Source: Dipteris shenzhenensis (lineage: Eukaryota > Polypodiophyta > Polypodiopsida > Gleicheniales). From it: a stretch of 64,000 nucleotides of DNA. Positions 22,900 through 34,327 of this stretch are shown piece after piece (the stretch's first letter is position 1; each line of letters starts with the position of its first letter). Position numbers and translations under genes: made by a program. A model generated the notes under the pieces. It did not search any database. It was not told the DNA's origin and worked only from the letters and a program-made list of their open reading frames with translations. The DNA is taken from the NCBI GenBank assembly GCA_047967505.1, contig CM106541.1; one strand, written 5' to 3'.

Positions 22900-24176
22900 T
22901 AGGAAGACCACCCCCTAAAATGAAAGCAATAGATGCCAAAAAATTGATTCTAAAGGCTACACCCTATCAACTCATTGCAGGACAACTATATAAGATGGGC
23001 AAGGACTAGATATTAAGAAGATGTGTAATGCCTCATGAGATCATGCCAATCCTGAGTGAAGTCCATGAAGGCATTGCAGGAGGACACTTCCAAGGGGAAG
23101 CCACAGCAAGAAAAGTTCTCCTCGCAGGCTACTGGTGGCCAACAATGTGGGCAGATGCCTATGAATATGTAAAAGGTTGTGATGTATGCCAACGGACTAC
23201 TAAACCACAACACAAAGACTTCAATCGCCTAACAACAGTTGTTGCACAAAAACCATTTGAAAAATGGGGGATTGACTATGTGGGTCCCATACATCCAGTA
23301 GGAAAAGGAACACAGGCACGCTACATCATTGTGGCCACTGATAACTTTACAAAATGGGATGAAGCTAAAGCAGTCAAAAAGGCAAATGCCAGAAGCACAG
23401 CAAGATTCTTATACGAAAATGTGATCACCCGATTCGGATGCCCCATTGAAATTGTGTCGGATAGAGGCACACATTTTGTCAATGAGGTAATCCAAGAACT
23501 CTTGTCTGGCTTCATGGTAATCCATATAAAAAGCACACCCTACTACCCCTAAGGGAATGGACAGGCTGAATCCACCAACAAAATAATATGCACTATCCTC
23601 ACCAAGGTAGTAGAACCACAGCGTTCTGATTGGGCAAAGAAACTGAATGCAGCCTTATGGGCATACAGAGCCACATTCAAGGTCAGTACAGGTAACACAC
23701 CTTTTCAATTGGTGTACGGCCTTGAAGCTGTGGTCCCACTCGAATTTGTAATACCAAGTCTACGCATAGTAGTACAGGAATGCATGGGAGACCATGAATC
23801 CTTGAAAGAAAGGCTCTATCAGTTGGAGAAGCGTACAGAGACAAGACTAGTCGCCTACCATGCCATGACAACATAAAAACGCAGAAGAAAGGCATGGTTT
23901 GATAGAAATTTGAAAGCTAAAGACATCAAGGAAGGCGACTTAGTCCTGTTATACAATGCCAAAGTACACAAGGGGAAACTCAAGTATCTAGGTCAAGGAC
24001 CCTACCGAGTACGAAAGATGAATCCCATTGGAACTGTGCTACTAGAAACATTGGATGGAGTCCAATTCAACACAACAATAAACAGGAGCCAACTGAAGTG
24101 CTACTATATCAACACGCAAGCCATCCCTAACAAAAATGAAGATTTGGAAAACCAAGTCTTCCTTAGTTTGGATTAG
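22900..24176 (+). pseudogene. gypsy A integrase
   Basis: The HHCC zinc domain reads VHEGIAGGHFQ...YVKGCDVCQRT. The DDE core has GIDYVGP (first Asp), VSDRGTHF (second Asp) and GNGQAESTN (Glu), so all three catalytic residues are present. A TAA at 23550 interrupts YYP-GNGQAE where the family has Gln, and a TAA at 23874 falls in TT-KRRRKAWFD. The C-terminal part ends with GQGPYRVRKMNPIGTVLLE. No chromodomain follows. The two nonsense changes could each be a single C-to-T transition. Confidence 0.9.
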
Positions 24177-24954
24177 ATTGTATCACGAGCACTCACTAGC
24201 ATATGCATGTTTTTGCACATATAGTTTGCACTAGATTGTTACACGCACACTCACTGGCATATGCACGTTTTTGCACATTTAGGAAGACCTAATCAATTTC
24301 GTATTAGGGATGATTGAGTCTTAGTTTCCCTATCAAATCCCACAAATAAGCATATAGTTAGACACATCACGTGCACTCGCACGATTTTGCGTAGGCACAT
24401 AATAGATTGCATCAATAATAGTATCACAACCTTTCATTCCATACTCTCAAAGCATGCAATGAATTCACAAGCAGGACAAGAAGCTATGCCAAAACTCAAG
24501 ATGAATTGGCAAAAGAGTGTGCAACCTCAGCAACGAGACCCCCGCCAAACATTATAGCCATCTCCTATATGCAAAAATATCAAACTTGCATACAAACTTA
24601 TCCTACAAGCTCAATGATACAGGTGCAATCGCATCCAACATGTATGCAAGATAGCAAGAAATGCAAGCCTCAACAATGAGACCCCTGCCAAACCACTTCC
24701 CAAGAATATTTGATGGTAGAGTCTGCAACCTCAGCAACGACATCCCCTCTGAAATTCACAGCCGTCTACCCCTCCTTAAGAGGAGATTAGCTTCCTGACT
24801 ACAGACTACAAATTGTATGGTGCAAAAGCATTACAGCAGGAATGACTCGCATGCCACAAGCTCAACAGTCACTGGGTTACACACATGGCATCCCAACTCT
24901 AAAATCAAAATAAGCCATAACCCAAGGATGGGTAATGAAATGGATCTGGGAGTA
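24177..24954 (+). other. gypsy A 3' untranslated part
   Basis: No coding domain. Two diverged copies of CACTC(A)CT(A/G)GCATATGCA(T/C)GTTTTTGCACAT occur at about 24,190 and 24,250. CAACCTCAGCAACGA-type words recur at about 24,525, 24,665 and 24,730. It ends GGATCTGGGAGTA, a plausible polypurine tract. Confidence 0.5.
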
Positions 24955-25064
24955 TGTTGACTCTGTGCCAACATGGACTTAGGTAGAACAGAATGTGTGT
25001 GTAGAGTAGCGGCAAAGCTCCGCTTGTACTTGCATAAGGCTAGAAATAATCCCTCTTAGAAATC

Positions 25065-25436
25065 CAACTTGCATGTTCTACATGCAAGTTCTACATGCAA
25101 CTCCTACATGTGAGTTCTACATGCAAGTTCTACATACGACTTCTACATACAACTCCTACATGCAACTCCTACATGCGAGTTGTACATGCGAGTTCTATAT
25201 GCAAGTTCTACATGCAAGTTGTACGTGCAAGTTCTACATGCAAGTTCTATATATGACTTGTACATGCGAGTTCTACATGCAAGTTCTACATACGACTTGT
25301 ACATGCGAGTTCTACATGCAAGTTCTACATACGACTTCTACAGACAACTCCTACATGCAAGTTGTACATGCGAGTTCTACATGCAAGTTCTACATACGAC
25401 TTCTACATGCAACTTCTATATGCAAGTTCTACATGT
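25065..25436. repeat. 13-bp minisatellite TGCAAGTTCTACA
   Basis: About 28 imperfect units of TGCAAGTTCTACA, with CGACTTCTACA and CAACTCCTACA variants, in the U3 part of the gypsy A LTR. Because 13 is not a multiple of 3, the same array is open in several frames and yields a 13-residue periodic peptide (MQVLH....CEFY). It ends about 58 bp before the TATA box. Confidence 0.93.
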
Positions 25437-25493
25437 AGAGAGAGAATGTGTTACAATTCCTACATGCCTCTAAGAGAGAAGCTCTCCAACTTG

Positions 25494-25501
25494 TATAAAT
25501 A
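25494..25501 (+). promoter_or_regulatory. putative TATA box of gypsy A LTR
   Basis: TATAAATA within CTTGTATAAATACCCC. It lies downstream of the 13-bp array and upstream of the pyrimidine-rich R/U5 part, the expected place for an LTR promoter. Confidence 0.55.
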
Positions 25502-26365
25502 CCCCATAATGGAATGAAGCCCACACTCTTTGGGGCATTCTGTTGAGTTCTACTTTGGTATTCCAAGCAATTGTCTCAAGTGTCCATGCTTCCTTGGACT
25601 CCACGTCCAAAAGCATGTCCTAACCTTGCAACTCCTCTTCCCCTCTCCTCCAACCTTGCAACCCATCCTCTCCCTCTCCTCCTCCCTCCTCCTCTCTTCC
25701 TCCTCCTCCTCCCTCCTCCTCCTCCTCCTCCTCCACTCTCCTCCTCCCTCCTCCTCTCTCCTCTCTCCTCTTTCCCCCATGCTCTTACACCTTCTTCCTC
25801 TCCCACTCCTATGCTCCCCCTAAACCCTTTGTTCCTCAACCCTTAACCTCCATGATCTACGAGGGAGACAAGTTCTCCACCATGGACTCTACCCTGAACC
25901 TTGGATCCTCCTTCTAACCCTGGACTCCTTCTAAACCTTAGAACCTTCTTCTAACCCTGGAACCTCTCCTAAACTCTAGAACCTCTCTCTAAACCTTGGA
26001 ACCTCCTTCTAAACCTTGGAACTCCTTCTAACCCTAGAACCTCCTTCTAAACCTTGGAACTCCTTCTAACCCTGGAACCTCCTTCTAACCCTTAAACTCC
26101 TCCTAAACCCTACAACCCCCAATGAAGGTGAAAGCCTTCATTACCTCAATCATGATGATACACGTTCCTTTTACACATGCATGCACTTTGTTTGCTTACC
26201 ACACTTAAGCCTATGTCTCCCACCGAAACACGACTCAAGGTCCTAAGCTACACATATACTACAACCGACAACCCTGATATATCTGTAGGTGACAAAAAGC
26301 CTCGGAACCCTGCATACTGAGAAAACCTTGCTCTTCCTACGAAAGTCGTAGGAAAGAGCCAACAG

Positions 26366-26960
26366 TTGCTCAAGGAATTCCAAAGAATCACAGGCATGGG
26401 AGCAATGCCAAAGAAGATGAGGCACTGATTCTTGCAGAGCCAAACATTTGTGGAAAACAGTTGGAGCTATATGTCTGCATGCCAAAATCTACCCAAAAGG
26501 AAGAATCCCTAGCAAGACTCTCCACAAGAAAACCTATTGTCGAAGAGGAATTTTTGAATTCCAAATCTCTAGCAGTTGTTTTCACCACCACTTTACAGGA
26601 TGATTCATTTTGCAAAGACTATTCGCCCTCCGTGAAACCCAAGGCAAGGGCAGAAGGGCTTTATATATGGAAGAGACAATAATGTGAGACAACCACAAAG
26701 GATGGCATGTCGACCTTGGCAAGTAAAGGGTACGATCCTGAACCTAATCCTCAATCTCTAGTGGGGGTGCTAGATGAAAGCGGCTAAATCATTGGAGTAA
26801 TAGTGTGCCATACAGGACGATGGTGCATACCAAGATTTATATTTTGCAGCAGCCAAAGGGAATGAACGAAGGGTTCCGTCATCATGTATGACATCTGCAA
26901 CCAAGTGGATCCCCTTCAAACTAAGAAAATATGAACGTCAAGGCTCCTGCAAAGCCAGCA
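26366..26960 (-). pseudogene. LINE (non-LTR) RT C-terminal / zf-RVT fragment
   Basis: On the minus strand a single frame reads KWW-stop-KQLLEIWNSKIPL, then VFLWRVLLGILPFG, a stop, ACRHIAPTVFHKCLALQESV and HLLWHCSHA. This is the zinc-binding tail (zf-RVT) found after the RT of plant LINEs; the C..C..H..C residues are partly visible (KC, H, HC). Upstream residues (GIHLVADVIHDDGTLRSF) fit the preceding LINE linker. Two in-frame stops are present. The fragment begins within 2 bp of the gypsy A 3' LTR end, so the LTR element probably inserted into it. Confidence 0.65.
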
Positions 26961-28900
26961 AATGGACAAAAACCCTTGAGCAATGTATGCTCTCAACTCG
27001 TAGAGTACTGCAATGAATCCCTACCATGCCATTCAGAGACCAAAAATGACTAAGCTCAATCAAAGATTGGCAAGTAATTTTTGCCCAAGCAACACTGGCC
27101 CTCAATGTCACACACACACACGTTTTTTTTTTTAACACATTTAAAAAAAGAGCCTACACAAAAAGTACTAAGCTAACATCATCACTAAACAATATTAAAC
27201 TTGCATCAACATATATAGTTTTCATGTAAAAAATTTATGGTAAATAAGTTTTACATACATGTACTTTTTACAAGTAAAGATTTATGAGAGACTCATTTTT
27301 TGTCCACGATGGCTTTTGCAATACCTACACGATCATCCCATTGGAAATTTCCAATCCCATAGTAAAAGTATTAGAGAACTTAATGAAGTTACAATGAATT
27401 TCAGTCAAATATTATAAAATACGAGTTCACCACATAAAATTACCTTTCATATTTAATGATTTAAACCATGTTCAACTTATCATAGTTCCATGCAAAGTAA
27501 TACCATAAGTGTATGTTATATTCTATGTACTATGTATGCATTGCTAGTGCAATGCTTTGGTTTTCATCTACTCGAGGTTATTTTTCTTTACCTTGGCAAT
27601 ATTTTTCACGATTTCCACCATACTCCAAGGTGGTGAGATGGTGGGCTGTGTGATCTCGATGTGCGACCCTAGGTTTTGGCATATAGGTCTCCAAAGAAGG
27701 GCCCACCTTCATTGATTCTTCACTAGCGCTGGATAGAGAGGCCTCCATGATTTCTTCTTTGTTATCTTGAAGAACCATAGATGCTTGCTGGCTTGATGGT
27801 AAAACCTACATTGCCCAATCACCACGTTTGTGTATTCTGTCAACTTGTAATGTATTCACCATATGTCATGTTGTGAACAGCCAACATAACATAAGGCATC
27901 CATAGCATTCGTACCTATAGCAAGAAACCAATTTATGAAGAATAATCACCCTAAGTGCACCCAAGGTAAGTACAAAGTGATGTGAGAAGGCTCAGCCTAT
28001 TGAAGCTGGCTATCACAAAGACTAGATTAAAACCTTGATCATCCATGTTTCTTGGAAGACAAATGTCACTGAGTAGATTTTGAAGGCTGGAAAGGAGAGA
28101 AAAGAATCTCAACCCTGAGGAAACTATAGTATTACTACCAGTGGTAACTTTAGTACTATTCTTGGTAATGTTTTGTTACATGTGATTGTGTGGAATATGT
28201 GATCATGGTCAACACATGATCACAAAGGAAATGATGTGATTATGTAAATATGCAATTCCCACTAGTACTCACTCTCTACTCTGAAAATATTGTTCCAACA
28301 TGTTTGTAAATTTTTGTCAAGATGAATGGACCACTTGACAATTAATGCATGCACACACCCCTTAGGAAAATGGGGTTGCCAAGTGCATGAATTGCACCCT
28401 TGCAAAGATTACGTAGTGCATGCTTTTTGAAGCCCATGTTCATCCCTCCTTTTGGGGGGAGGTAATGAGGCTCGAGGAGATATTGTCAATCAATTGTCAA
28501 TGCCCCTTGTCTATGCCTCGGTGAGGCTCGCTCCAAGCTCACTTCAAACACCCGTATAAACCTCTTTAGGGATTTCTAGCCGAGTTCCAAAGGGTTTTGA
28601 CTATATTGTTCCACTACTTATAAAATCACTTGAAGTAGAGATGCTCTCTTTCTTGAAGAAGATGATGATGTCTCACGAGCCACAGCTCTAGCTAATGTGC
28701 CACAATGGTATGGTCACTCCTAGTTAAGATACTAAGCCTCTTCTTCTTCAACAATCTCCTCATGTTCCCCCTTCTTTTGGCTCGTCTCTCACAATCTCTT
28801 TCCCACTCATTCTTTGGTCTCCTCCACATTTGTGCCTTTATGTCCATTCGTGCAACATATCCCTATTTTACATGCTATCCTTGACATTTCCTCGTCTCCG
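26961..28900. other. intergenic; short unassigned ORF
   Basis: Contains a (CA)n/poly-T tract at 27,106-27,135. A minus-strand frame (27,778-27,578, 66 aa from an ATG, sequence MVLQDNKEEIMEASLSSASE...) has no recognisable domain. Nothing else supportable was seen. Confidence 0.4.
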
Positions 28901-28905
28901 GGCTA

Positions 28906-29566
28906 CCACGTAGTATGGACAATCGGATTGGATGCGCTCGAAACTGTCATCTACATTTGATGCCTATCGTTGCGAATGCGAATCAACATCATCGGGCAAT
29001 ATCGATTTGGTGTGCGTATCTAATCTTCTGCACGTCTCGAGGCTCGCAGGGAGCGACTCCCCAACAGGGACGACCGGGAATTGGATGGGAAACCATGGGT
29101 GGCACTCTCATGGCAGAGGATATGCTGCTGGCGTACGGACAACGGAGTACCATTGCAGCAACGTCCTGTTGTACCCAGTTTGTTGTCTCGCATGCTTCGT
29201 ATTTGGGCATTCCAATCCCGGTAGGCATGTCTTACCGCAAGATAGATGTTGTAGATGCAGGAGGTGTTATGTACTATATACCAGTGCTAGTACCAGATTT
29301 TTTTAACCAGATGATGCATGATCCTTATCCCATGACTATACGGCTCAGATGTGCATATTATTGACATTGTGCTGTTCATATTTTGAAGTTTCCTCCGGGT
29401 TGAGGTTCTTTTCTGATCTCCCTTTCCAGCCTTCAAAATCTACTCAGCGACATATATCTTCGAAGAAACATGGACGGTCAAGGTTTTGTTCCAGTCAGTG
29501 TGATTGTGATCAGTTTCAATAGGGTGAGCCTTCTCACATCACTTTGTCCTTACCTTGGGTGCACTC
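28906..29566 (+). pseudogene. LARP1-like La-motif gene fragment
   Basis: From 29,434 one frame reads LQNLLSDIYLRRNMDGQGF then VPVSVIVISFNRV, the second half of the La RNA-binding motif of LARP1-type proteins (family pattern NL..D.YLR..MD..G.VP...I..FNRV). It has one extra residue before SFNRV. The motif stops at AATAG/GTGAGC, a good donor at 29,523, and TTTTCTGATCTCCCTTTCCAG precedes it as a possible acceptor. Upstream, frames shift but carry NWMGNHGWHSHGRGY (28,932 frame) and VMYYIPVLVPDFF, both like the Gly/His-rich and Pro-rich lead-in of plant LARP1. It looks like an unprocessed, frameshifted gene fragment. LARP1 binds mRNA 5' and 3' ends; this copy lacks the first helix and is probably dead. 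Confidence 0.65.
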
Positions 29567-29979
29567 AGGGTGATTATTCTGTTGAAGTCGACATTGCGAC
29601 AGAAGCAGCTGTTGCAGATGCTGCTTTGGCGCTTTGTCTTTACGTAGGGATGGATGCTCCAAAGGCTAATGATAATGCTCATGCTAAGCACCTATGGCTT
29701 GAAGTACTCTGCGAGAGAGTGAACAAGAAATTGTGGAGGCCATGGAAGTGAGGGAGGGAGGAAGGGAGGGAAGTAGGGAAGGAAGAGGTATGCGAAGAGT
29801 CAATGGCGATGGCAAAGGGGGAGGCGTATCGCCATACGTGGGATGGGAAGAAAACGAAGAAAGGGATAACTGGATATAACTGTCTAATACACACAAACAC
29901 AACGCACACAACGCATACTAGAAATGAAATTAAACGTTTCCTCTCATTGGGTTGCAATCTCATTTCCCTTCACTTGCAA

Positions 29980-31257
29980 TTCCTTGTCAAAACCTCTCCT
30001 CATCTCCTTGCATTGCAAGTCTATGCCTCTTCGGAGATGCTGTGGTACAGTAGGTGTCTTCTTCCTCCTCGATGGAAAGAATGGCCCTCAAGGAGCTGGC
30101 CCTTTTGTCTACGAAACTATCGAGTGGCTCTAACTTGGCCTCCTCTAGCCTAAGCCATTCTCCATTTTCCTAGACCAACCCCTTTCTTACTCCCCCCCCC
30201 TTCCCTAAAGAAATGAAACATGGTTGCTCATTCTTTCCTCACATTCCACTCCAAAAACATTTCGACCTCCTCTTCACCCCCACAATAGACATTGTGTGCA
30301 TAGTCACGACTTTCTCTCACATTGCCACTCCATCATGTGTTTACTCTTCACATATACCTCTTCACATATTGTGGCTCCATTGTCCAATACAGACAATCTC
30401 ATATATCGGTTTGTCTCAATGTCCTAGCATCGCACATCTTTGTCACTTTTGATGTGCTATGCTATGCCAAGGGCCTCAAGGTGATCCTTCTATCTAGGAA
30501 ACTAGTGAGTGGCATTGAAGAGCTCCTCTAGCCCGAGTCGCTTGCCATTTTCCACATACAAGGGCCTCCTCTAGCCCTTCCTTGCTCCTTCCTCCTCCCT
30601 AAAGAAATGAGACACATGTTCGCTCATCCTCCCCTCACATTCCACCCCCAAAGAAAATGGTCCCCCTCTTCACTCCCATAATACACTTCCAAATGAAGGT
30701 TATATGCAATGTCGCACACATCATGCACACAAAGTCATGACTTTCTCTCACATTACAACTCCATCGTGTGTTTGTTCTCCACGGATTGTGGCTCTAATTA
30801 AGGTAGCCCACAAAAATCACTCACACACACACACACACAATCTCGATCTCCTTGTATTATAAGTCTCTAACACTTCTGCGCTATAGTAGGTGTCTCCTTC
30901 CTCTTCCCCATGCCATTTACGGAGAGCAAGGGGCCTTGAGGTAGCCCTTCTATCTAAGAACTAGTGAGTGGATTGGAAGGGCCACCTTTAGCCTGAGCCA
31001 CTCTCTATTTTCCTAGGCAAAAGGGACTCCTTACTTCTTCCCCCTCCCTAAAGAAATAAGATGCATGGAAGCTAAGTGTTCCCTTAGAATCCACTCCAAA
31101 AAGGTTTTTCCCCCTTTTTGTGTTTACAATGAACACACTTCCAAAGTCAAGGCTACAACCCCTCACATATAACATGCGCATAGGCATGACAGTGTCTCAC
31201 ATTGCAACTCCATCACATGTTTTCTCTTCACATATTATAGCTCCAATTAAGGAAGCC
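29980..31257. repeat. three diverged tandem copies, about 430 bp each
   Basis: Copies begin near 29,980, 30,420 and 30,830. Each contains GTAGGTGTCTTC-like or ACTAGTGAGTGG words, a CCTCCCTAAAGAAATGA block (30,200; 30,595; 31,045), TTCCACTCC(A/C)AAAA, and CTCTCACATTGC(C/A)ACTCCATC (30,313; 30,747; 31,193). No coding signal survives. Confidence 0.75.
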
Positions 31258-31369
31258 GATGAAATATACACATACATACTACACACGTATGTACATACAG
31301 AGTACGTACATACTTACTTATTTACATATATATACATTGATTATGGGCTCAAACCATGCTTACATGGCC

Positions 31370-32460
31370 TACTATTGAAACTTCTTTAGGAGACTCTCCA
31401 CATATTTCTACTAGCTCATGAGGGAGAGGTGAAGGAGTTGTCTGAGTATCTCCAAAACTCAATACCAAGACAATAGTACATAAGTCCAAGATCTTCATGT
31501 CGAACTCTATAGATAAGTCATGTTTCAACTTCTTGATGAAACATTCATTGCCTTCTATCACAATCAGATCATCTACATATAAAAGTACAACAGTAATGTC
31601 TTCCCCTTGAACTTTGTCACATAGAGAGTATGATCTACATTTGACTTTGATATATCCTAGTCTAGCAAAATACTTTTTGATCCTATTATATCAACTTCTA
31701 GGTACTTGCTTTACATCATGAGTGTGGTTTTTGTACAAAGCATCTATCTCTTCATCCATAGGAGTTTGCCATTCTGGCTTATCAACTGCATCCTCAAAGT
31801 ACACTGGCTCTTTTGTAGCCATGATGGTAGTCATAAGAGCATAATTGGTGGTGTCAATATTTGAGAATATTTTAACCTAGCTAGTGGTCTACTTTCTCTA
31901 GTAGACCATGTGATTTTTTTCTCTTTTGGGGGTTTCTTTGGTAATTCTGGCTCTTCTTCATCAACCTTCTCTATAGGTGACTTTGTAATCGATGTGACCG
32001 TCTTTTGTGTATTTGATGTTTTCCATTCTGATCCTTCATCAAAAACTACATCTCTAGAGATTAAGGCCTGTTGGTTGATCGGATCATATAGCTTATATGC
32101 TTTGCTCTCTTATTGTAGCCAACCATGATATAGGATCATATAGCTTATATGCTTTGCTCTCTTATTGTAGCCAACCACAATGCACTTACGTGACTTGACA
32201 TCCAACTTTCTACAATGGTTATCATGTATGTGGGCATATGCTATGCAACCAAATATGAGAAGATGCACCCAAGCCATGGCTTGTACTAGGTGAATGCCTC
32301 ATAAGGTGTCATACCTTGAATTTGTCTGATCGAAAGCTAATTCAGCAAGTAGTTTGTAGTGTGAATTGCCTCTATCCAACACTAATTCAAAAGATGCTTC
32401 TCATTGAGCATTGCTCTAGCACTGTCTTCTAAAGTCCTATTCTTTCTTGGATTGATTGAC
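31370..32460 (-). mobile_element. Ty1/copia copy B, internally deleted
   Basis: Minus-strand relative of copia A. From high to low coordinate: integrase C-terminal block (CIAYAHIHDNHCRKLDVKSR at about 32,250-32,190), linker, RT start (DEEIDALYKNHT near 31,755), then RT end with YVDDLIV and HDLSIEFDM (31,590-31,500). Between ALYKN and the KQ.P.S.YN..KKYF motif, about 390 bp present in copia A are missing. A 52-bp tandem duplication lies inside. The ends are not defined. Confidence 0.82.
32081..32177. repeat. 45-bp exact tandem duplication (period 52 bp) in copia B
   Basis: The 45 bp starting GGATCATATAGCTTATATGC at 32081 recur exactly at 32133, separated by TGATATA. Copia A has a single copy, so this arose after the copies separated. 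Confidence 0.95.
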
Positions 32461-33105
32461 CACCAAATTGAACCTCATTTAAACCCAAATGCTATGGAGA
32501 AAATTTTTGGCCAATCATGCACCATTTTGACATTCAAAATACTTGAATAATTTAGGCCCCCATATGGAATATTTTCCTATTGATTCGTGTAATTTTTCTC
32601 AAACCTACGATTCACGATCCATCTACACCACATTCTTGCGCTCAAGGTGAACAATTCCTATTCCAATTCGAGGAAAATTGCATAAATTGATTTTCCTATT
32701 ACACTAACACAACCTAACCCACATTGACATAATTTGTGAACTACACATGCAACTCACGTCCATTTCATGACTTGATGTTGATGGTTTGGTTCCCTTCCCC
32801 ATAGCTAACTTAAAAAAGGTGCATAGTGTTAACCCAACCCAATGATGTGCTCGATGAAGATGCCCTCTCTTGCAATCCTAAGGATGACATGCTCGGGTAA
32901 TAGAATGATTGACAACATTAACACTCAAAGTTTGGGGTTAGCTATCACAGGAGAACTATATGGTAACAAGAGAATACCAAGATACACACACTTAAAGAAT
33001 AATGAGCAATTCATTAATAAATAAAAGTATATGGACAAGACTGGAATCTACTTGTATTAACTAAACTTGTGTGGATCAAAGTACAACCAATCCACATCAG
33101 CTTGC
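32461..33105. other. intergenic, nothing recognised
   Basis: No coding or repeat feature found beyond short open frames. Confidence 0.4.
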
Positions 33106-33107
33106 AA

Positions 33108-33290
33108 TGAACACTCAGTCACTCCCTATACTAGCAAGCTCAAGTCAGAGGAAGAGAACTCGGGACACACTATTCTCTTGTTCCCTCCTCTGCCTTCTAC
33201 AACCGCATCATCTACCTACACAACTACCTTCTAAGTGTAGAAGCACTCGGTGCATCATGCCACTACTATTAATTGGTGGGGATGCCACAA
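33108..33290. repeat. direct repeat copy 1 flanking a gypsy remnant (possible LTR piece)
   Basis: Shares ATGAACACTC, AGCTCAAGT..GAGGAAGAGAACT, CACACTAT and the order CTACAACC...CTACCTTCTAA with 35,727-35,890. The two copies sit on either side of the minus-strand gypsy remnant, as decayed LTRs would. Confidence 0.6.
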
Positions 33291-34327
33291 TCTTCTTGAC
33301 CTCTACTGCAAAACAATGCTCAATCAAGACTCCACCACTTCCCACTTGGTGACTATGCTTCAACCCATGGCCCCATTTAGCCTAACCCGAAGGCTAACAT
33401 TTTTCCTCAGCTACCCTTATCCAAGTCCTCACGAACTAATAGGAACCAATCGCTACTCAATGCTGATGCTCTCGGGTTGAAGCCATGTGGTCACCGATGA
33501 TGATGGCACTTTCATCGGAGTGGGAGCCCCCGATGAAGTGGCTAACTAGAAGGGCCAGTGTCATCTATTGTAGAGGTTCAAGGAGGGCAGGTTGGATGTT
33601 CAGACTTAAAATTCCATTGCCCTTGAGGTATCCATGGATACAACAGGATGATGTCAACGGGAGGCTACTCTGGTTTTGTGAGCCAAATCCATAGTCCACG
33701 CTGGGTCCTCATGTGGTTCGATGATGTGCATAATTTGTAGTGTAGTGTTGGACCTAGGCCACCCTCTCCTATCACTTAGTGCCTGGGTCCTTACATATGT
33801 CTAGTACATTATTTCACATTGCCACTGATTTGGTAACATGACTGCTAATAAGCTTCTCAAGGTGCCTTCATTGCTATTCCCCTCCAGCATGAGTCTCCCT
33901 TTCTTTAGCATGATGATTCCACATTAATGTACCCACAATATTAAAACTACCACATGTCAACATGATATGCATCTCTTACAGTACTTTGGTTGGTGTGAAA
34001 TTCACCAAGGCATTGTCAACCAAGTGGTTTGCATCCGATTCCTATCTGATTGAGGAACCCGTTGCTCAGTACGGCTTCACTTTTCTCTCATTGTACAACT
34101 CAAAAAAAGTATTTCCTTGCAAATCTTCAAGTGGAACTGTCCAATTGGGAAACACTTCAACTAATTTGGTAGGGACCATTCCATCCCAATTTGAAATTTG
34201 TTTTGAGAGTCCCCAACCTAGAATTGTAGAGTAATACAAGCATAGCCTTCTTCGAATGCTTAGGCACAATATGCCTATCATGCCATGCCTTTCTCTTGCA
34301 TTGTATCACATGCTATGACTAGGCTAC
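33291..34327. other. no gene recognised
   Basis: Short open frames only. If the flanking repeats are LTRs, this is the 3' LTR and 3' untranslated part of the minus-strand gypsy remnant. Confidence 0.35.

Larger units (their letters stand above)
16184..26364 (+). mobile_element. Ty3/gypsy retrotransposon A (Tat/Athila-like), decayed
   Basis: Order on the plus strand: LTR end, primer-binding site, long repeat-rich leader, gag with zinc knuckles, aspartic protease, RT, RNase H, integrase, 3' untranslated part, 3' LTR. Integrase after RT marks Ty3/gypsy. No chromodomain follows the integrase, and the TGGCGCCG..GC..GGGA-type primer-binding site is the kind seen in the non-chromovirus Tat/Athila group. 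The 5' LTR is reduced to about 51 bp. Frame changes (between gag blocks, gag to protease, protease to RT, and inside RT at about 21,795) and stops make it inactive, although many catalytic residues remain. Confidence 0.88.
24955..26364 (+). repeat. gypsy A 3' LTR (about 1,410 bp)
   Basis: It starts TGTTGACTC (24955) after a purine-rich run and ends GAGCCAACA (26364); the ends are inverted repeats with one mismatch in nine. The last 51 bp match the 5' LTR remnant beside the primer-binding site, which fixes the right end. Inside are a 13-bp minisatellite, a TATA box at 25494, a CTCCTCC-rich run (25,670-25,770) and a CTAACCCTGGAACCTCCTT tandem repeat (about 25,890-26,110). Open frames through these repeats are not genes. 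Confidence 0.82.

Noticed and set aside
25073-25473. Cys-containing periodic peptide (13-residue repeat) resembling a small secreted protein
   Set aside because: It is exactly the 13-bp minisatellite read in frame, open in several frames and located inside an LTR.
25530-25846. Leu/Ser/Pro-rich and Arg/Glu-rich open frames
   Set aside because: CTCCTCC-type low-complexity sequence of the LTR R/U5 region; no start context or domain.
29803-30153. 116-codon frame right of the LARP fragment as its next exon
   Set aside because: The residues do not continue the La motif or LARP C-terminal repeats, and the frame runs into the tandem array.
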